Shown here: positions 1 to 10,811 of the stretch, piece by piece | How positions within the stretch are numbered: the stretch's first letter is position 1 | Layout of the letters: each line of letters begins with the position of its first letter | Assembly: GCA_030710605.1 (NCBI GenBank) | Contig: CP092882.1 | Location: forward strand, 15,498,062 to 15,562,061 | Length of the DNA: 64,000 nt | DNA from: Cordylochernes scorpioides | Lineage: Eukaryota > Arthropoda > Arachnida > Pseudoscorpiones > Chernetidae | Direction of reading: 5' to 3' | Notes under the pieces: generated by a model | The model's input: the letters and a program-made list of their open reading frames with translations, nothing else | Databases searched by the model: none | Told to the model about the DNA's origin: nothing | Program-made: the position numbers and the translations under genes

Positions 1-238
1 ACAGTCCCGATTTGGCCCTCTGTGACTTCTTCCTTTTTGGAAAGCTAAAAAAAGGTTGAAGGGTCAGAAATTTCAGAGCATTGAAGAGATCAAAGTGGAA
101 TCGAAGAAGGCCATGAAGGCAATCCCAAAAACAGACTACCAGAGGTGTTTTGCCGACTGGAAAAAAAGATGGCTGAAGTGCTTCGCGCCCAACGGGGACT
201 ACTTTGAAGAGGAAAATTTGAATTTGGTAGAACAATAA
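1..238 (+). pseudogene. mariner transposase, 3' fragment with frameshift
   Basis: The first bases encode the mariner motif SPDLALCDFF, whose last D is the third catalytic residue of the D,D34D triad. The following 60 codons match the conserved mariner C-terminus (KGQKFQSIEEIK, then WLKCFAPNGDYFEEE) and end in TAA near 236. The two parts are in different frames. The break lies in a run of seven A's at about 47-53, consistent with loss of one A. The N-terminal two thirds lie outside the window. The fragment cannot make an active transposase. The family call is secure; the single-base cause of the frameshift is inferred. Confidence 0.85.
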
Positions 239-270
239 AGTTTTTTTCAAACCTATGAGCATAAATATAT

Positions 271-516
271 TGTAGCGTAGAAATCAAGCCTTGAAATATC
301 CTAAGATGTAAAAGTATTTATTGATGAAGTCACAGCGACGAGTCGACAATTATTAACAAGTCAGCAAAACTATCTACAGCTAGGGAATCTTAAGCAAGCA
401 AGCAAAGAAATATTTTAAAGATGATTTCACAAATACAGAGTGATATATTTTTATAATCTGTTGAATATTTCCATTGAATAATATTAAATTAAATAATAAA
501 ATATTTCTTCGCCACA
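271..516 (-). repeat. Gypsy-A 3' LTR
   Basis: This 246-bp repeat nearly matches 5625-5872. Visible differences include aagtcacagc versus acgtcacagc and a 2-bp indel near the AT-rich end, so the insertion is not brand new. It is the downstream LTR in element orientation. Confidence 0.9.
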
Positions 517-562
517 TAGCCTCCTCCTATAAAGAGCATCGACCCGATGCTCAGAAGGAGAC

Positions 563-3500
563 TTACATCCTCAGTCTCAAGGCTCGAGAACGGGTGATAG
601 GGCCTGAGATCTCTTCGCGGGTCTGTGGTTGTTGTGTTCGTTCAGTGGGGATGCCTTCTTCCTGGAAGTTTGTCGAGTCATCTTCTGGGTCCTCTTCTAG
701 GTGGTCCTCCTGGTCCTCTGGGTTTAAATATGGTTCCATCCTACAAATGTGAACTAACTCTTTTGTTTTACGACGACCTTGCTGGTTTCCGATAGTTTCA
801 ACTTCATAGGTCACATCAGATATTTTTCGGGTTACTTTGTATGGGCCGAAGTAACGTCTCATTAGTTTTTCCGAAAAACTCACTTTACCCACAGGGATAC
901 AGATCCATACAAGATCTCCCGGCTGATAAATTATATTTCTGTGATGGGCGTCATAGCGATGTTTATTGCTATCTGATAACAATAAAGTCGGTGGACGAGT
1001 GGGTAACACCCTGGGTTCCCGACAGTCATGAACCGGGATTGAATTCGGCGTTAAAAATTGTTTAATATGTGAATAACCTTCACATATTATTCATTGTTCA
1101 ATTATCATGAACTAGGTTGCTCTTGCTGAACGGTACCTACCTATGTGAATTTGAACCAGGATTGCTATCTTGAGATCTCATGGAGTGGATACGTGCCAGT
1201 TTTCGTGCTTCTTCGGCTCTTGCTTCTAGAGTTTGGATGAAATCGTCGTCTTCTGGCAATAACTTGGGGAATAACACGTCCAGTGGAGTCTCGGCTTCAC
1301 GCCCGTGTACAAGGAAAAATGGGGTGAACCCAGTAGACTCTTGGTTTGCTGTGTTGTATGCAAATGTAACGAATGGAAGAATCCTGTCCCGAACTTTCTG
1401 GTTGACATCTACATACATGGACAGCATGTCTGCTATGGTCTTATTCAACCTCTCCGTGAGTCCGTTTGTCTGGGGGTGATAGGCGGTCGTCTTCCGATGG
1501 GTTATTCTGCACTGGTTGTTCAGATCACTTATCATTGACGATGTGAAGTTCCTTCCTCTATCCGTGATTAATTCCCTCGGCGCGTCGTGCTTTAAGATGA
1601 CATCTTCAATGAAGAATTTGGCAACTTCCATGGATTCACTTGTGGGTAGGGCTTTAGTTATCGCATATTTCGTTAGCTAGTCCGTACATACAATAATCCA
1701 ACGGTTGCCACCTTCTGATGTTGGAAATCTCCCCAGGAGATCCATTCCTACCTTTTCAAAGGCAACTTCAGGAACAGGTATTGGCTGTAAGTGTCCTGAG
1801 GAGAGTTGGGGCTGATGTTTACGCCTCTGACAATCTGAACAGTGTGCCACATACCTTCTAACCGTTCTATACATTCCGGGCCAGTAATACTTTTTTCTTA
1901 TTCGGTCATAGGTTTTAGTAAATCCGAGGTGACCAGCCGTGGGTGAATCATGGACATTTTTCAGTAATTCCTGCCTTAAATGGCGTGGAACCACCAAAAG
2001 CAATGGTTTACCCATTGGATCATAATTTTTTCTGTAGAGCGTGTTAACGATTTTTACAAAGGAATTATTAGGAGTACTTTGTAATTGGTCGGCAATTTTT
2101 CTGAGAGCTTGATCATTCATCTGCTCTTCGCTAAAGTTCTTCAAAGTCACTATGCTTGGAATATCTTCCTCCATATCTTCACTGTATTCTAATGGACTTC
2201 TTGATAAGCAGTCTGCGTCCTGATGTTTCCTTCCGCTCTTATACACGACAGTGACGTCAAACTCGTGCAGCCGAAGTGCCCATCTTGCTAACCTCCCACA
2301 TGGGTCTTTGAGGTTGGTCAGCCAGCACAAAGAGTGGTGGTCTGTAACAATAGTGAACGGCTGTCCAAAGACATATGGTCGGAATTTATTCATAGCCCAA
2401 ATGATGGCAAGGCATTCCCTTTCTGTGGTGAATAATTTTTTCTGCCTTATTTAAGGTTCTGGATGCATAAGCAATGGCTCTTTCCTTTCCCTTTTGTATC
2501 TGCACTAATACTGCTCCTATTCCGTAGTTGCTTGCGTCAGTGTGTATTTCGGTTGGGGATGAGTAATCAAAATGTCCAAGAGCGGGTTCGGAAATTAACG
2601 CTGACTTGAGAGCTTCAAATGCATTTTGCTCTTCCTGGTTCCAATTAAATGCTGAGTCTTTCTCCAAAAGGTCATTCAAGGGTTGGGCTACGTGGGCATA
2701 ATTGGGTATGAAGCGGCGGTAGTAGGATGAAAGGCCAAGAAAACTTCTAACTTCCTTCAATGACCTTGGCGTAGCGAAGTCGCGGACTGCTCGAATCTTT
2801 TCTTGGTCGGGACGAATTCCATTTTCACTCACCTTATGTCCAAGAACCGTGATAGTTTTGGCACCAAACTTGCATTTCTTGAAATTTAGACATAATCCGG
2901 CTTTCTTAAGGCAATTTAATACAAGTTGAAGGCGTCTTAGATGTTCTTCAAAGCCATCTGAAAAAACGATGATGTCATCGAGGTAACACAAGCAAATAAT
3001 CCACTTAAGACCCTTCAGAAGATTATCTATCATTCATTCGAAGGTAGCTGGAGCATTACATAACCCAAATGGCATTACTTTGAACTCCTACAGTCCATCT
3101 GGAGTTATAAATGCTGTCTTCTCACGGTCCAATTCTTCTACGTCGATTTGCCAGTACTCTGATTGGAGGTCCATGGAAGAATAAAATCTAGCCCTCCGTA
3201 AGCAGTCTAGAGTGTCGTCGATTCTTGGGAGAGGGTAGACATCATTTTTTGTTATTTTGTTAAGGCGGCGGTAATCAACGCAGAATCTCCAGCTTCCATC
3301 CTTTTTTCTTATCAATACTACAGATGAGGCCCACGAAATTTCAGAGGGCTGAATGATGTCAAGTTTTTCCATCTTGTTTACCTAACCCTGAATAATTTGG
3401 CGTTCTCTTGGTGCAACTCGGTAAGGTCTTTGTTTGGTCGGTAGGTGGTCTCCAGTGTTAATTCGGTGTTTAACATTGACGTCCTTGAATTGTTTTCTTT

Positions 3501-4255
3501 TACTAAATTCGAAAATATCCATATAGTTTTAACAAATTTCTTAATTTTTCTTTTTGAGATTCATCAAATGAATCATCTATAAAATTATCCGAGATTTTTG
3601 GGTCTTCAGAATGTTCCGCTTCTGTTTCAACTTGGTTACAATCAGCTAGAGTACATAATTGACTATCTTCGATGACAGCACTATCGGCTACATGCATCCC
3701 CTGTGGGATTAGTTTCGGATATGGACTCCAATTCACCACCCAAAGTTTACCTCGGTTATTGGTAAGTGAAATGACAGAGGAGGGAGCCGTTAGTTCTCTT
3801 TCCAGCAATAGCTCTTTTCGACATTCTGCCACCACAATTGCGTCATTAGGAGTGTCACGACTTGATACTTCTATTAACTGAATAGAGGCGGGTTCGATTC
3901 TATATTCCAATTCCGAGCAGAGAGATGAGCTGTTTTTAGGGGTATCCTCAAATAGACAATTTTCTAAGAAGAGTGTGTCGTCAGCTGAATCAATTATCGC
4001 CCTAGATAACTTCAAAAAGCCCCAACCAAGAATAACTTCGTGACTACAGTCTTCCATAACGACAAATTCAAAGCTTTCCTGTAGTCCATTCAAGTCCAGT
4101 TTCAGTGTGCAGCGTCCTTTTGGCCTTACAATTTTACCGTTGGCTACACGTAATGTGAAGTCAATTTCGGCAAACATTATTTTTCTTAGTTTGAGTTTGA
4201 ACCTCTCAGAAATGACAGAATATGAGGCTCCTGAGTCGACGAGGGCACGCGTCAT
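563..4255 (-). pseudogene. Gypsy-A pol remnant (protease, RT, RNase H, integrase)
   Basis: Domains appear on the minus strand in Ty3/gypsy order. An aspartic protease has the VDSGASYSVIS site near 4240. RT begins at EKLDIIQPSEISWASSVVL near 3370 and carries CYLDDIIVFSD near 2970. RNase H has IHTDASNYGIGAVL near 2540. Integrase has the HHCC zinc finger (HDSPTAGHLG, then CSDCQRRK) near 1960-1800, a core with DRGRNF and HPQTNGLTERLN, and a C-terminal GPYKVTRKISDVTYEV module. At least four frame breaks or stops separate these parts (about 4255, 3380, 3060, 2390, 1640). The integrase is split again by the SINE at 975-1160. Not functional. Confidence 0.9.
975..1160 (+). mobile_element. tRNA-derived SINE inside Gypsy-A integrase
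   Basis: The 10-bp sequence attgctatct occurs at 965-974 and 1161-1170 and brackets 186 bp of foreign sequence. The integrase reading frame (SxDSN, then KHRYDAHHRN) is interrupted exactly there, with the SDSN residues duplicated on both sides. The insert starts with a tRNA-like head (GGTGGACGAGTGG, then CCGGGATTGAATTC, resembling A and B boxes) and has an unrelated body of about 110 bp without a clear poly-A tail. Confidence 0.75.
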
Positions 4256-4359
4256 TTTTCCTTCTATTTTAATGTCTATGTAATTTTCCTTTAATTATAA
4301 TGTAGTCGATAAGGGAGGATTTATAAATTTTGCGGCCTTACCTCCAAAATAGGACGCAT

Positions 4360-5560
4360 CTTCTAGTTTTCCTGACGGGAACGGCGAGGCAACTGGCTGG
4401 GTCTCCTATCAGGAGACGAATATTGTCCTTTTCGGCCAGTGTAAGGAGAGGGGCTTCGGTAGCGGCGTCTATTTTCTCTTGGCAGGTCGTCGTTGGGCTC
4501 TTGGCTGCTCCGAGAATTATAGAATGTTCTAGGCTCTAGCCTATCTCTCTGTTTGTAATTCCAAGTTTGTTTTCCTTCATATTCTCTCCTCCTGTCACGG
4601 CAGTAGCGCACGACGTGGCCAGGGCGTCCCCAGTGGAAACAGATTGGCTTACCCCCTGTGGTTAGCCATTCGCTGGTATCGCGTCTTCTTTTTTTTTTTT
4701 CGGCTGCTGCGGTCTAGGTTGGAAATTTATGGGTTGGAACTCGTACCTAGGGCTTGGTAATGGCCTTGGCTCTCTATTTTGAGGGAAACTTCTAGAAATT
4801 GGCGCAATGGTTTTTTTCAATTTCTTGTTGCACCATATGTTCAATTGCAGAAATTTCTGGTTCTTCTCGAGGAGAAACTAATGCTCGCTGTACCTCCTCG
4901 CGAACCATTTGCCTAATCATAGATGACAGATCTGCCCTGTCATCATGATCACTGAGAGACGCCACATTTGGTAGTCGCTCGTACCTGGTTGGGGTCACTC
5001 GCTTACAATGTAGCGCTTATATATCAATGCGGCGACAATCGGTGACAAATTGTTCAGTGGTATGTGCATCTCTTGGAAGAAGTGCCTGGTAGAGCTCCTC
5101 TGCTATCCCTTTCATCAAATGGGATATTTTATCTTCCTCATTCATATGAGGGTCTACCTCTTTGCAGAGGCGCAGGACGTCTTGAATATAAAAATCGGAG
5201 CTTTCACCTTTTTATTGTACGCGAGTTTTTAAGGTTTTCTCTGCTCGTAACCTCAAGTTTTCGTTTTTTCCGAAAACTGATTTTAACTGGGACATGAACT
5301 CCTTCCATGTCAGGATGCTCTCCTCATTGTTCTCAAACTATTTGAGAGCAGTTTCGGTCAAATAAAAGTAAACGTTGGCGAGACAAAGGGTTTCATCCCA
5401 TTGGTTATGCTTCGCCACACGTTAGTACTTTTTCAACCAGTTATGGGGATCTTCAGCACCCTCACCAGAGAACATTGAGGGGTTTCTAGGTAAATGTTGT
5501 ATAAAAAATGAACCTACCTGATTTGTTGCTTCTTTCTTGATGATAATGGTTGTTTCTTCT
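4360..5560 (-). pseudogene. Gypsy-A gag remnant
   Basis: Read on the minus strand, this region encodes a gypsy-type Gag capsid (FSGEGAEDPHNWL, then KEFMSQLKSVFG, then MNEEDKISHLMKGIA) broken by several in-frame stops and frame changes. After it come an acidic/polar stretch (4792-4998) and an Arg-rich nucleocapsid part (4363-4611). A single zinc knuckle near 4600-4650 reads C-x2-W-x4-H-x4-C: the second cysteine has become tryptophan, so the knuckle is probably non-functional. Gag normally packages the RNA genome; this copy is dead. Confidence 0.75.
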
Positions 5561-5624
5561 TGCTCAACCGAATCAATTTTACGCTTTTTTTCTGAATATG
5601 TATCGATCCAGCTTCTTCACCAGT

Positions 5625-5872
5625 TGTAGCGTAGAAATCAAGCCTTGAAATATCCTAAGATGTAAAAGTATTTATTGATGACGTCACAGCGACGAGTCGA
5701 CAATTATTAACAAGTCAGCAAAACTATCTACAGCTAGTGAATCTTAAGCAAGCAAGCAAAGAAATATTTTAAAGATGATTTCACAAATACAGAGTGATCT
5801 ATTTTTATAATCTGTGTAAAATATTTTCATTGAATAATATTAAATAAAATAATAAAATATTTCTTCGCCACA
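5625..5872 (-). repeat. Gypsy-A 5' LTR
   Basis: This is the upstream LTR in element orientation. It pairs with 271-516 and is followed on the minus strand by the candidate primer-binding site beginning TGGTGAAG. Confidence 0.9.
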
Positions 5873-7188
5873 ATATAATATTGTATTATTATTTATATAA
5901 TAAAAATAATAAGATTTTTCTGCTTAATTTTGGAATATTATTTTATAATTATTTTTGGATACATGAGTATATTACGATATTGTTCTGCAGTCGTTGCAAT
6001 AAAAATAATAGCCTTGATCAGAAATTTCTTTAATTGAACTGAGGAATATACATAAAAACATAATCTGATAAAAGTACTGCCCGGCTTATGGCGTAAGAAT
6101 AAAAAAATGAAATACTTATTTTCATAATGTACAAAAGATTTGAGCCGGCCAACGGGAAACAACAACAATGAGTTTTTATAGGGTAAGAGTGATCTCGGGC
6201 GGTCGATTTAGCAGAGTATTTATATTTATGAAATATAATCTTAAATAAAATAATATTTTAATATAATATATATACCCCAAACATGCAAGATAAAGACCAT
6301 TATAATCATGATAGGCAGTTAACCACTACTTTTGCTGTATATGCGCTACAATTCTACTCATGTTGAAAACAATTCAACCTTTGCAGATTGGTAACTTGCA
6401 CTCAACGGCAGGTGTGGACTTGTTCAGGAATCAAGGCCACATCAAAGCAATTTATTTCTTGAAAATAAAATCCAATTAGGGCTTAATCCTTGTTCTTTTT
6501 CTATCAAATATCGACGGTATAAACTACTCAGCGATTTGATCAATTTTTAATTTTTATTCAGTGCAAATTCATTTGTATTCTTAATAATAAATTATAAACA
6601 GGAAATTATAACACACAGACCTATTTATAGATAACGAAAATATTGTCACATAGAAAATTAGGAATTACAAAACTTCGGGATTACACATCGATTTATTTAG
6701 GGCATGAACAAATTATGAATGATAAAAAAGATAAGCAATGAGGTAAGTTTACAGAGTAGCAAAATATAAACACAAACAAAATATATTCTGTTAATAAAAT
6801 AATAAATACTTTGCTGCAATATATAACGATAATTTTTCAGTTACTTTTGCTGATTATATCAATTTACCTTTTTCTCTCTCTCGATATTTTCTTTTCCGAA
6901 TTAATATTTTGCTACGAAAATTTCAGAGGTCCATACATTGGCTATAAATATTTTTCAAACGAAAGTGTGTGACGCAGGTCTCAACACAATAAAAATATGT
7001 TCTCAATATGACAACCTAAGCATCAGAATGTTACAGGTCCATGTCCTGAGTGTTGGCGGGACTTTTTAAACAAGTGCTACCTGCTACGAACCAACAAGGT
7101 CTACGAAAGTGAAGTAATAACTACTGTAGGGGGGAAAGAGCAACGCTTTATCACTACGAAAATTCCAAGGATAGATTGATATACCTGA
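5873..7188. other. AT-rich intergenic DNA, nothing recognised
   Basis: Short open frames only, with no coding-like composition, no RNA gene and no repeat boundary that I can support. The first bases may be the other half of the target into which Gypsy-A inserted. Confidence 0.6.
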
Positions 7189-7956
7189 TACCTCCTGAAG
7201 GTAATTTATTTATTTTTCCACCTATCAACCGTTTTTCGTAAGGCTGGTTTTACTCCTTCTTACTTACATTTTTTATCTCATGCTCCCGTCTCCCATAAAA
7301 TTACCACCGTTAAAACTCTTTCTAAGCGCGTTTTTACTCATTGCTCCCTTCCTTTATTTAGTAGAATCGAGAAACGGACCGTTTACCTACACCTTTTATC
7401 CGCGGGTTACCCACGCAACTTTATTGATCGACATTTTTATTCACCAAATCACGACAGTTCCATTCCTCCCCCGTTTAAAGGTGTTTGCGTTCTTCCGTTT
7501 TCTATTACGAATTCCGACATTGGTTTTTATCTACGTAAATTTGGCATCCGTACGTTTTATAAAAAATCACCTTCCCTGGGCACATCTTTACGCCATCCCC
7601 TCACAAAAAGCTCCATTAAACCCAGCCCCCAATCTTTCTCCAATGCCATCTACAGAATCCCGTGTAATGACTGCCCACAATCCTACGTCGGAGAAACTGG
7701 CCGAACCATTGCCACTCGAGTCCTAGAGCACGACCGTAACATCCGTTCTCATGATCGTAAGTCACTACTATATCAACACAGCCACGAATTTAACCATTCT
7801 TTTAATTTACGCAACACGATTCCGGTATATAGTGATGTTAAGAACAAATATCAACGTTTGGTCTTTGAGGCTCTTGTGTCCAGCTCTATCCCTAGTTTTA
7901 ATAGAAAAATAGATCTCCCCCCTCAATATACTGTTTTTTCTAAACTTGGCCACTGA
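7189..7956 (+). pseudogene. Penelope-like element, 3' part with GIY-YIG endonuclease
   Basis: A frame with no ATG at its start is open for about 256 codons and ends in TGA at 7954-7956. Its middle resembles the PLE region after RT (HCSLPLFSRIEKRTVYLHLL). It ends in a GIY-YIG module, AIYRIPCNDCPQSYVGETGR, with CxxC and an ATRVLEHDRN helix, then FNRKIDLP. The GIY-YIG nuclease is the PLE endonuclease that nicks the target for reverse transcription. The RT catalytic core is absent upstream, so this is a 5'-truncated copy. It is paralogous to the PLE at 33568-37171 but clearly diverged. The open frame over the remaining domain suggests moderate age. Confidence 0.8.
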
Positions 7957-8189
7957 CATCCTATTTTGCTCCTTTCCTTTATTATGCCTAGATACTTACG
8001 TTTTCTCGTCTTTCCATCATTTTCCCTATGTTTTACCTTTAATTCGTCTTATACAGATTTTTAGTTTATTTTTTAGAAATTTCGTACTTTTATCTTTAGT
8101 TCCATATGTAAATTTCTTAATTTTTAAGTAGATCTTAGTTTTCTTTTATGCTAATTCACTGCATATAAATATTGGTTCACTCTTTCCAA

Positions 8190-8245
8190 TCACGCATTGT
8201 ACCTGATGAAGGGCAGCTGATGCCCGAAAGCTTGTTGTGCGGAAT
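8190..8245 (+). ncRNA. hammerhead-ribozyme-like motif of PLE 3' end
   Basis: CTGATGA (8203-8209) is followed by a 4-bp stem GGGC/GCCC (8211-8214 with 8222-8225) and GAAA (8226-8229). This is the conserved hammerhead core with stem II in place. Stem III would be only about 2 bp, as in the hammerheads known from Penelope-like elements. Stem I pairing (CGCA with TGCG) is weak and interrupted. The motif lies 247 nt after the PLE stop codon, the same spacing as at the palindromic PLE (246 nt). Self-cleavage is inferred, not shown. Confidence 0.55.
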
Positions 8246-8404
8246 AAATAAACTTACCACGCTATTCACCTACTTCCTGTTTTAATCTATCAAGCGTGGC
8301 TATACTATGTCTGATCCTAATATTATATTATTATTATAATATATATAGTCACGACCGTCTTTCCTGGCCTCTGTCACGGATGAAATTTAAAAATTAAAAA
8401 AAGA

Positions 8405-8477
8405 TGCCGAAACCCGGGATCGAACCAGGGACCTTTAGATATTCAGTCTAACGCTCTCCTAACTGAGCTATTTCGGC
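8405..8477 (-). tRNA. tRNA-Phe (anticodon GAA)
   Basis: The reverse complement folds as a complete cloverleaf. The acceptor GCCGAAA pairs with TTTCGGC and the discriminator is A. The anticodon loop is CTGAATA in stem TTAGA/TCTAA, and the T arm is CCTGG-TTCGATC-CCGGG. It matches the animal tRNA-Phe consensus except for T instead of purine at position 37 and A for G in the D loop. A T-run directly downstream (CTTTTTTT) is a good pol III terminator. The changed position 37 is odd for a functional tRNA-Phe, so a retained but decaying copy is possible. Confidence 0.8.
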
Positions 8478-8727
8478 TTATTTTATTTATTTCTATAGAA
8501 GCTTCTATCTTTATAATTATGTATATTTACAAAAAGTCAATTCGCTCGCGCCTCTAGCGGTGAAAATGAGGGGTAATACCAGCTGACCTAATGTACATAT
8601 AAAGTTTGGAGCGGGACGTTTCACAAGAGTGACATACACGGCTCCAATTTATAATTGTAACAAATAGTATTTGAATAAAAACATTCAATCGGGTAAAACA
8701 CGGGCGTTGCCCGGGTCATTCGGCTAG
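8478..8727 (+). mobile_element. Helitron 3' end (partial)
   Basis: The segment ends with a GC hairpin CGGGCGTTGCCCGGG followed by TCATTCGGCTAG|T. This is the Helitron 3' signature: a hairpin shortly before CTAG, inserted before T. The same tail in inverse orientation occurs at 57713 and 59518. No convincing 5' TC terminus was found, so the left limit is arbitrary, and whether the tRNA-Phe lies inside the element is open. Confidence 0.6.
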
Positions 8728-8805
8728 TATATATATATGTGGCAATATAGTGGTAATGATGTGGTGAGTTGAGAAATAATGAAACAACAAGTTTGGAAGG
8801 AATTC

Positions 8806-9040
8806 CAGGCAATCAGCGAGAGAGAGCGGATCGACGGGCGACCGACCCGCTGAACGACCGTTTTTCCTGAGTACACAACCGGGGGGCTATCCAAAATAGT
8901 CCCCAGGTGTTGACGGGCGGCCCCCTCAGGAATGTGGCCAAAATGGTCGTAAGTTTGTTGTCTTCTATCGACGTCTCTCTCTCGTTGACTGTAGGTTTAT
9001 TTTATTATTCCTGAAAGAGCATATATTATGACATATGGCC
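8806..9040. repeat. direct repeat, left copy (~235 bp)
   Basis: This block closely matches 10572-10808 in the same orientation, from ccaggca through gagagagagcg, ccgctgaacgaccg, the G-run, tgttgacgggcggccccc and attcctg to tatgacatat. It is not recognised. It could be an LTR pair of a small non-autonomous element, but the ends lack clear TG...CA. Confidence 0.7.
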
Positions 9041-10571
9041 CCCGTTGAAGAAGGCTGAACATGGTTTGAGTATACTTAAAGCTGGAGAAGCCAGGAATAT
9101 AGAAAATAATTTACAGTTGAAATTAGTTAAGGTAATGGTGACATAATTTTATGTAAATAAAATATTGTATAGTACAAGTAAATATTATTTACAAGCAGTT
9201 TTGCAACACCGGAGAGTTTGATATTTAAGGAAATTCTTGAAAATATCAAGGTTATAAAAGGCTATATACAACAAAATCTAATGTATTATAAGGGAAGTGA
9301 TAGGGAGGAGTGTGAACAACGAGAAGAAGAGTCACATACATATGATGAAATTCTGAAGATCATTAAGACTGGGGAACTCTACACTTTAATATATTTTTCA
9401 GGCGGACATGGCAAGGGGAAACTTGTCATGGGCTTTCTATGCTATAGGTGTAGAGTACGAGAAATGAGATTGAGGTTGGCAATTGTGTGAGCTCAGGACT
9501 GAGGTAAATATAAAACAACATACAATGTTAGAACCTTGGCGAACAGAGCGAGGGGAAACTTGCCCTGGGCCAATCTACCTTATCTATGTAGTTACTTGTG
9601 TAGCGAGTCCGAGGGGAAAAGTCCGGTGTGTAGGTGAGGAAGTCGAATGGACTTATATTTAATTTGCGGAAAGTATGCGCGTACAGTGCCAAAAATTGGG
9701 ACGAGGACTGCGTTGTCCGTTACAAGTGACAAGCTGCTCGGACACGAGGTGTTTGAACCGTCGTGGGAGCTTGTGCAAGGCGATGATTTCGCGGTGGGTT
9801 GAACGTGAAACCCATGTCTGCGCGAAATGATGACGGACCGGACAGAATCAGCGACGATGTTTAATGTACCTCCGTGGGAAATATCGGAGGTAGGCTAAAT
9901 CGTGCTGGTTTGGACAATGGACAAACATAGATTTGAAGACAGGGTCCGTGTGGCGAACGTGTGGCGCGAGAAGAAGAGGCGAACTGTGTCGCTCGATGCA
10001 GATTGTTCAAGTGCGAACAAAAAGGAGTTGATAAATATCTAACAGTTAGTCAATCTGCATCCTGTGACGAACACACCATTGGCTAGATGGTGTGGGTCGG
10101 TGGATATGCTAGAGATGAACTGCGAAATATATTATCATAAATGAAGGGCGAAGGTTAGGATTTTGAAATGACAATATAGAAGTTCGATAATTGATTAATC
10201 AATAATTCTCTATAAAAGGTCCTGAGCTGGTATAAGAATAACAAAGTTGTAAGAATGAGAGAGACATTAAGGGGAAGGTAGATAAGAGTCACCAAGGGTT
10301 GGTTGTAAGCAAGGCTCACGTGGTGGTTGGAATTCTTCGAGGCCTGAATTACAGGGTGAATTTTGAGTCGTTCAGGGAAAGAAATTATCTTTCGTGAGCT
10401 GTGCTTACAAGTAGGAGAGGTCATATACAAATAGGTATACAAAATTTTAGGTGCGGGAGGCATATTTTTATAGCTAAATTGATTATGAAAAAAATATTGT
10501 TAATAGTAAAAATCGTAAAGCATTAATAGGTAGAATTCCAACTTTTTTTTTTTTTGGAAGAGCAATAACCC
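9041..10571. other. 1.5 kb between direct repeats, unrecognised
   Basis: No convincing coding sequence. A motif of the form gcRAGGGGAAActtg recurs at about 9411, 9549 and 9610, so part of the region may derive from old tandem duplication. The first bases after the left repeat (TGGCCCCCGTTGAAG) could be a primer-binding site if the repeats are LTRs. Confidence 0.4.
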
Positions 10572-10808
10572 AGGCAGCCAGCCGAGAGAGAGCGAGTGAG
10601 AGCTTATCCGCTGAACGACCGTTTTCCCTGTGTACACTACCGGGGGGGGGGGGGGGGGGGCTATCCAAAATAGTCACCAGGTGTTGACGGGCGGCCCCCT
10701 CAGGAATGTGGCCAAAATGGTCGTAAGTTAGTTGTCTTCCATCGACGTCTCTCTCTCGTTGACTGTAGGTTTACTTTACTATTCCTGGAAGAGCATATAT
10801 TATGACAT
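10572..10808. repeat. direct repeat, right copy, with long G-run
   Basis: Pairs with 8806-9040. The left copy has six G's in the ccGGGGGG position; this copy has about 20 consecutive G's. It is immediately followed by the Tc1-like element inserted at TA. Confidence 0.7.
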
Positions 10809-10811
10809 ATA

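Larger units (their letters stand above)
271..5872 (-). mobile_element. Gypsy-A: degenerate Ty3/gypsy LTR retrotransposon
   Basis: Two direct repeats of about 247 bp begin TGTAGCGTAG and end TCTTCGCCACA on the plus strand and flank gag-pol remnants read on the minus strand. In element orientation the LTRs start TGTGGCG and end GCTACA. A purine tract (AGGAGGAGG, complement of about 520-528) lies just inside the downstream LTR. The sequence next to the upstream LTR begins TGGTGAAGAAGC and is a candidate primer-binding site. The ATAT flanking both ends may be a 4-bp target duplication, but it is in AT-rich DNA and is weak. Multiple stops and frameshifts make it non-autonomous, and a SINE has inserted in its integrase (975-1160). 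Confidence 0.9.
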
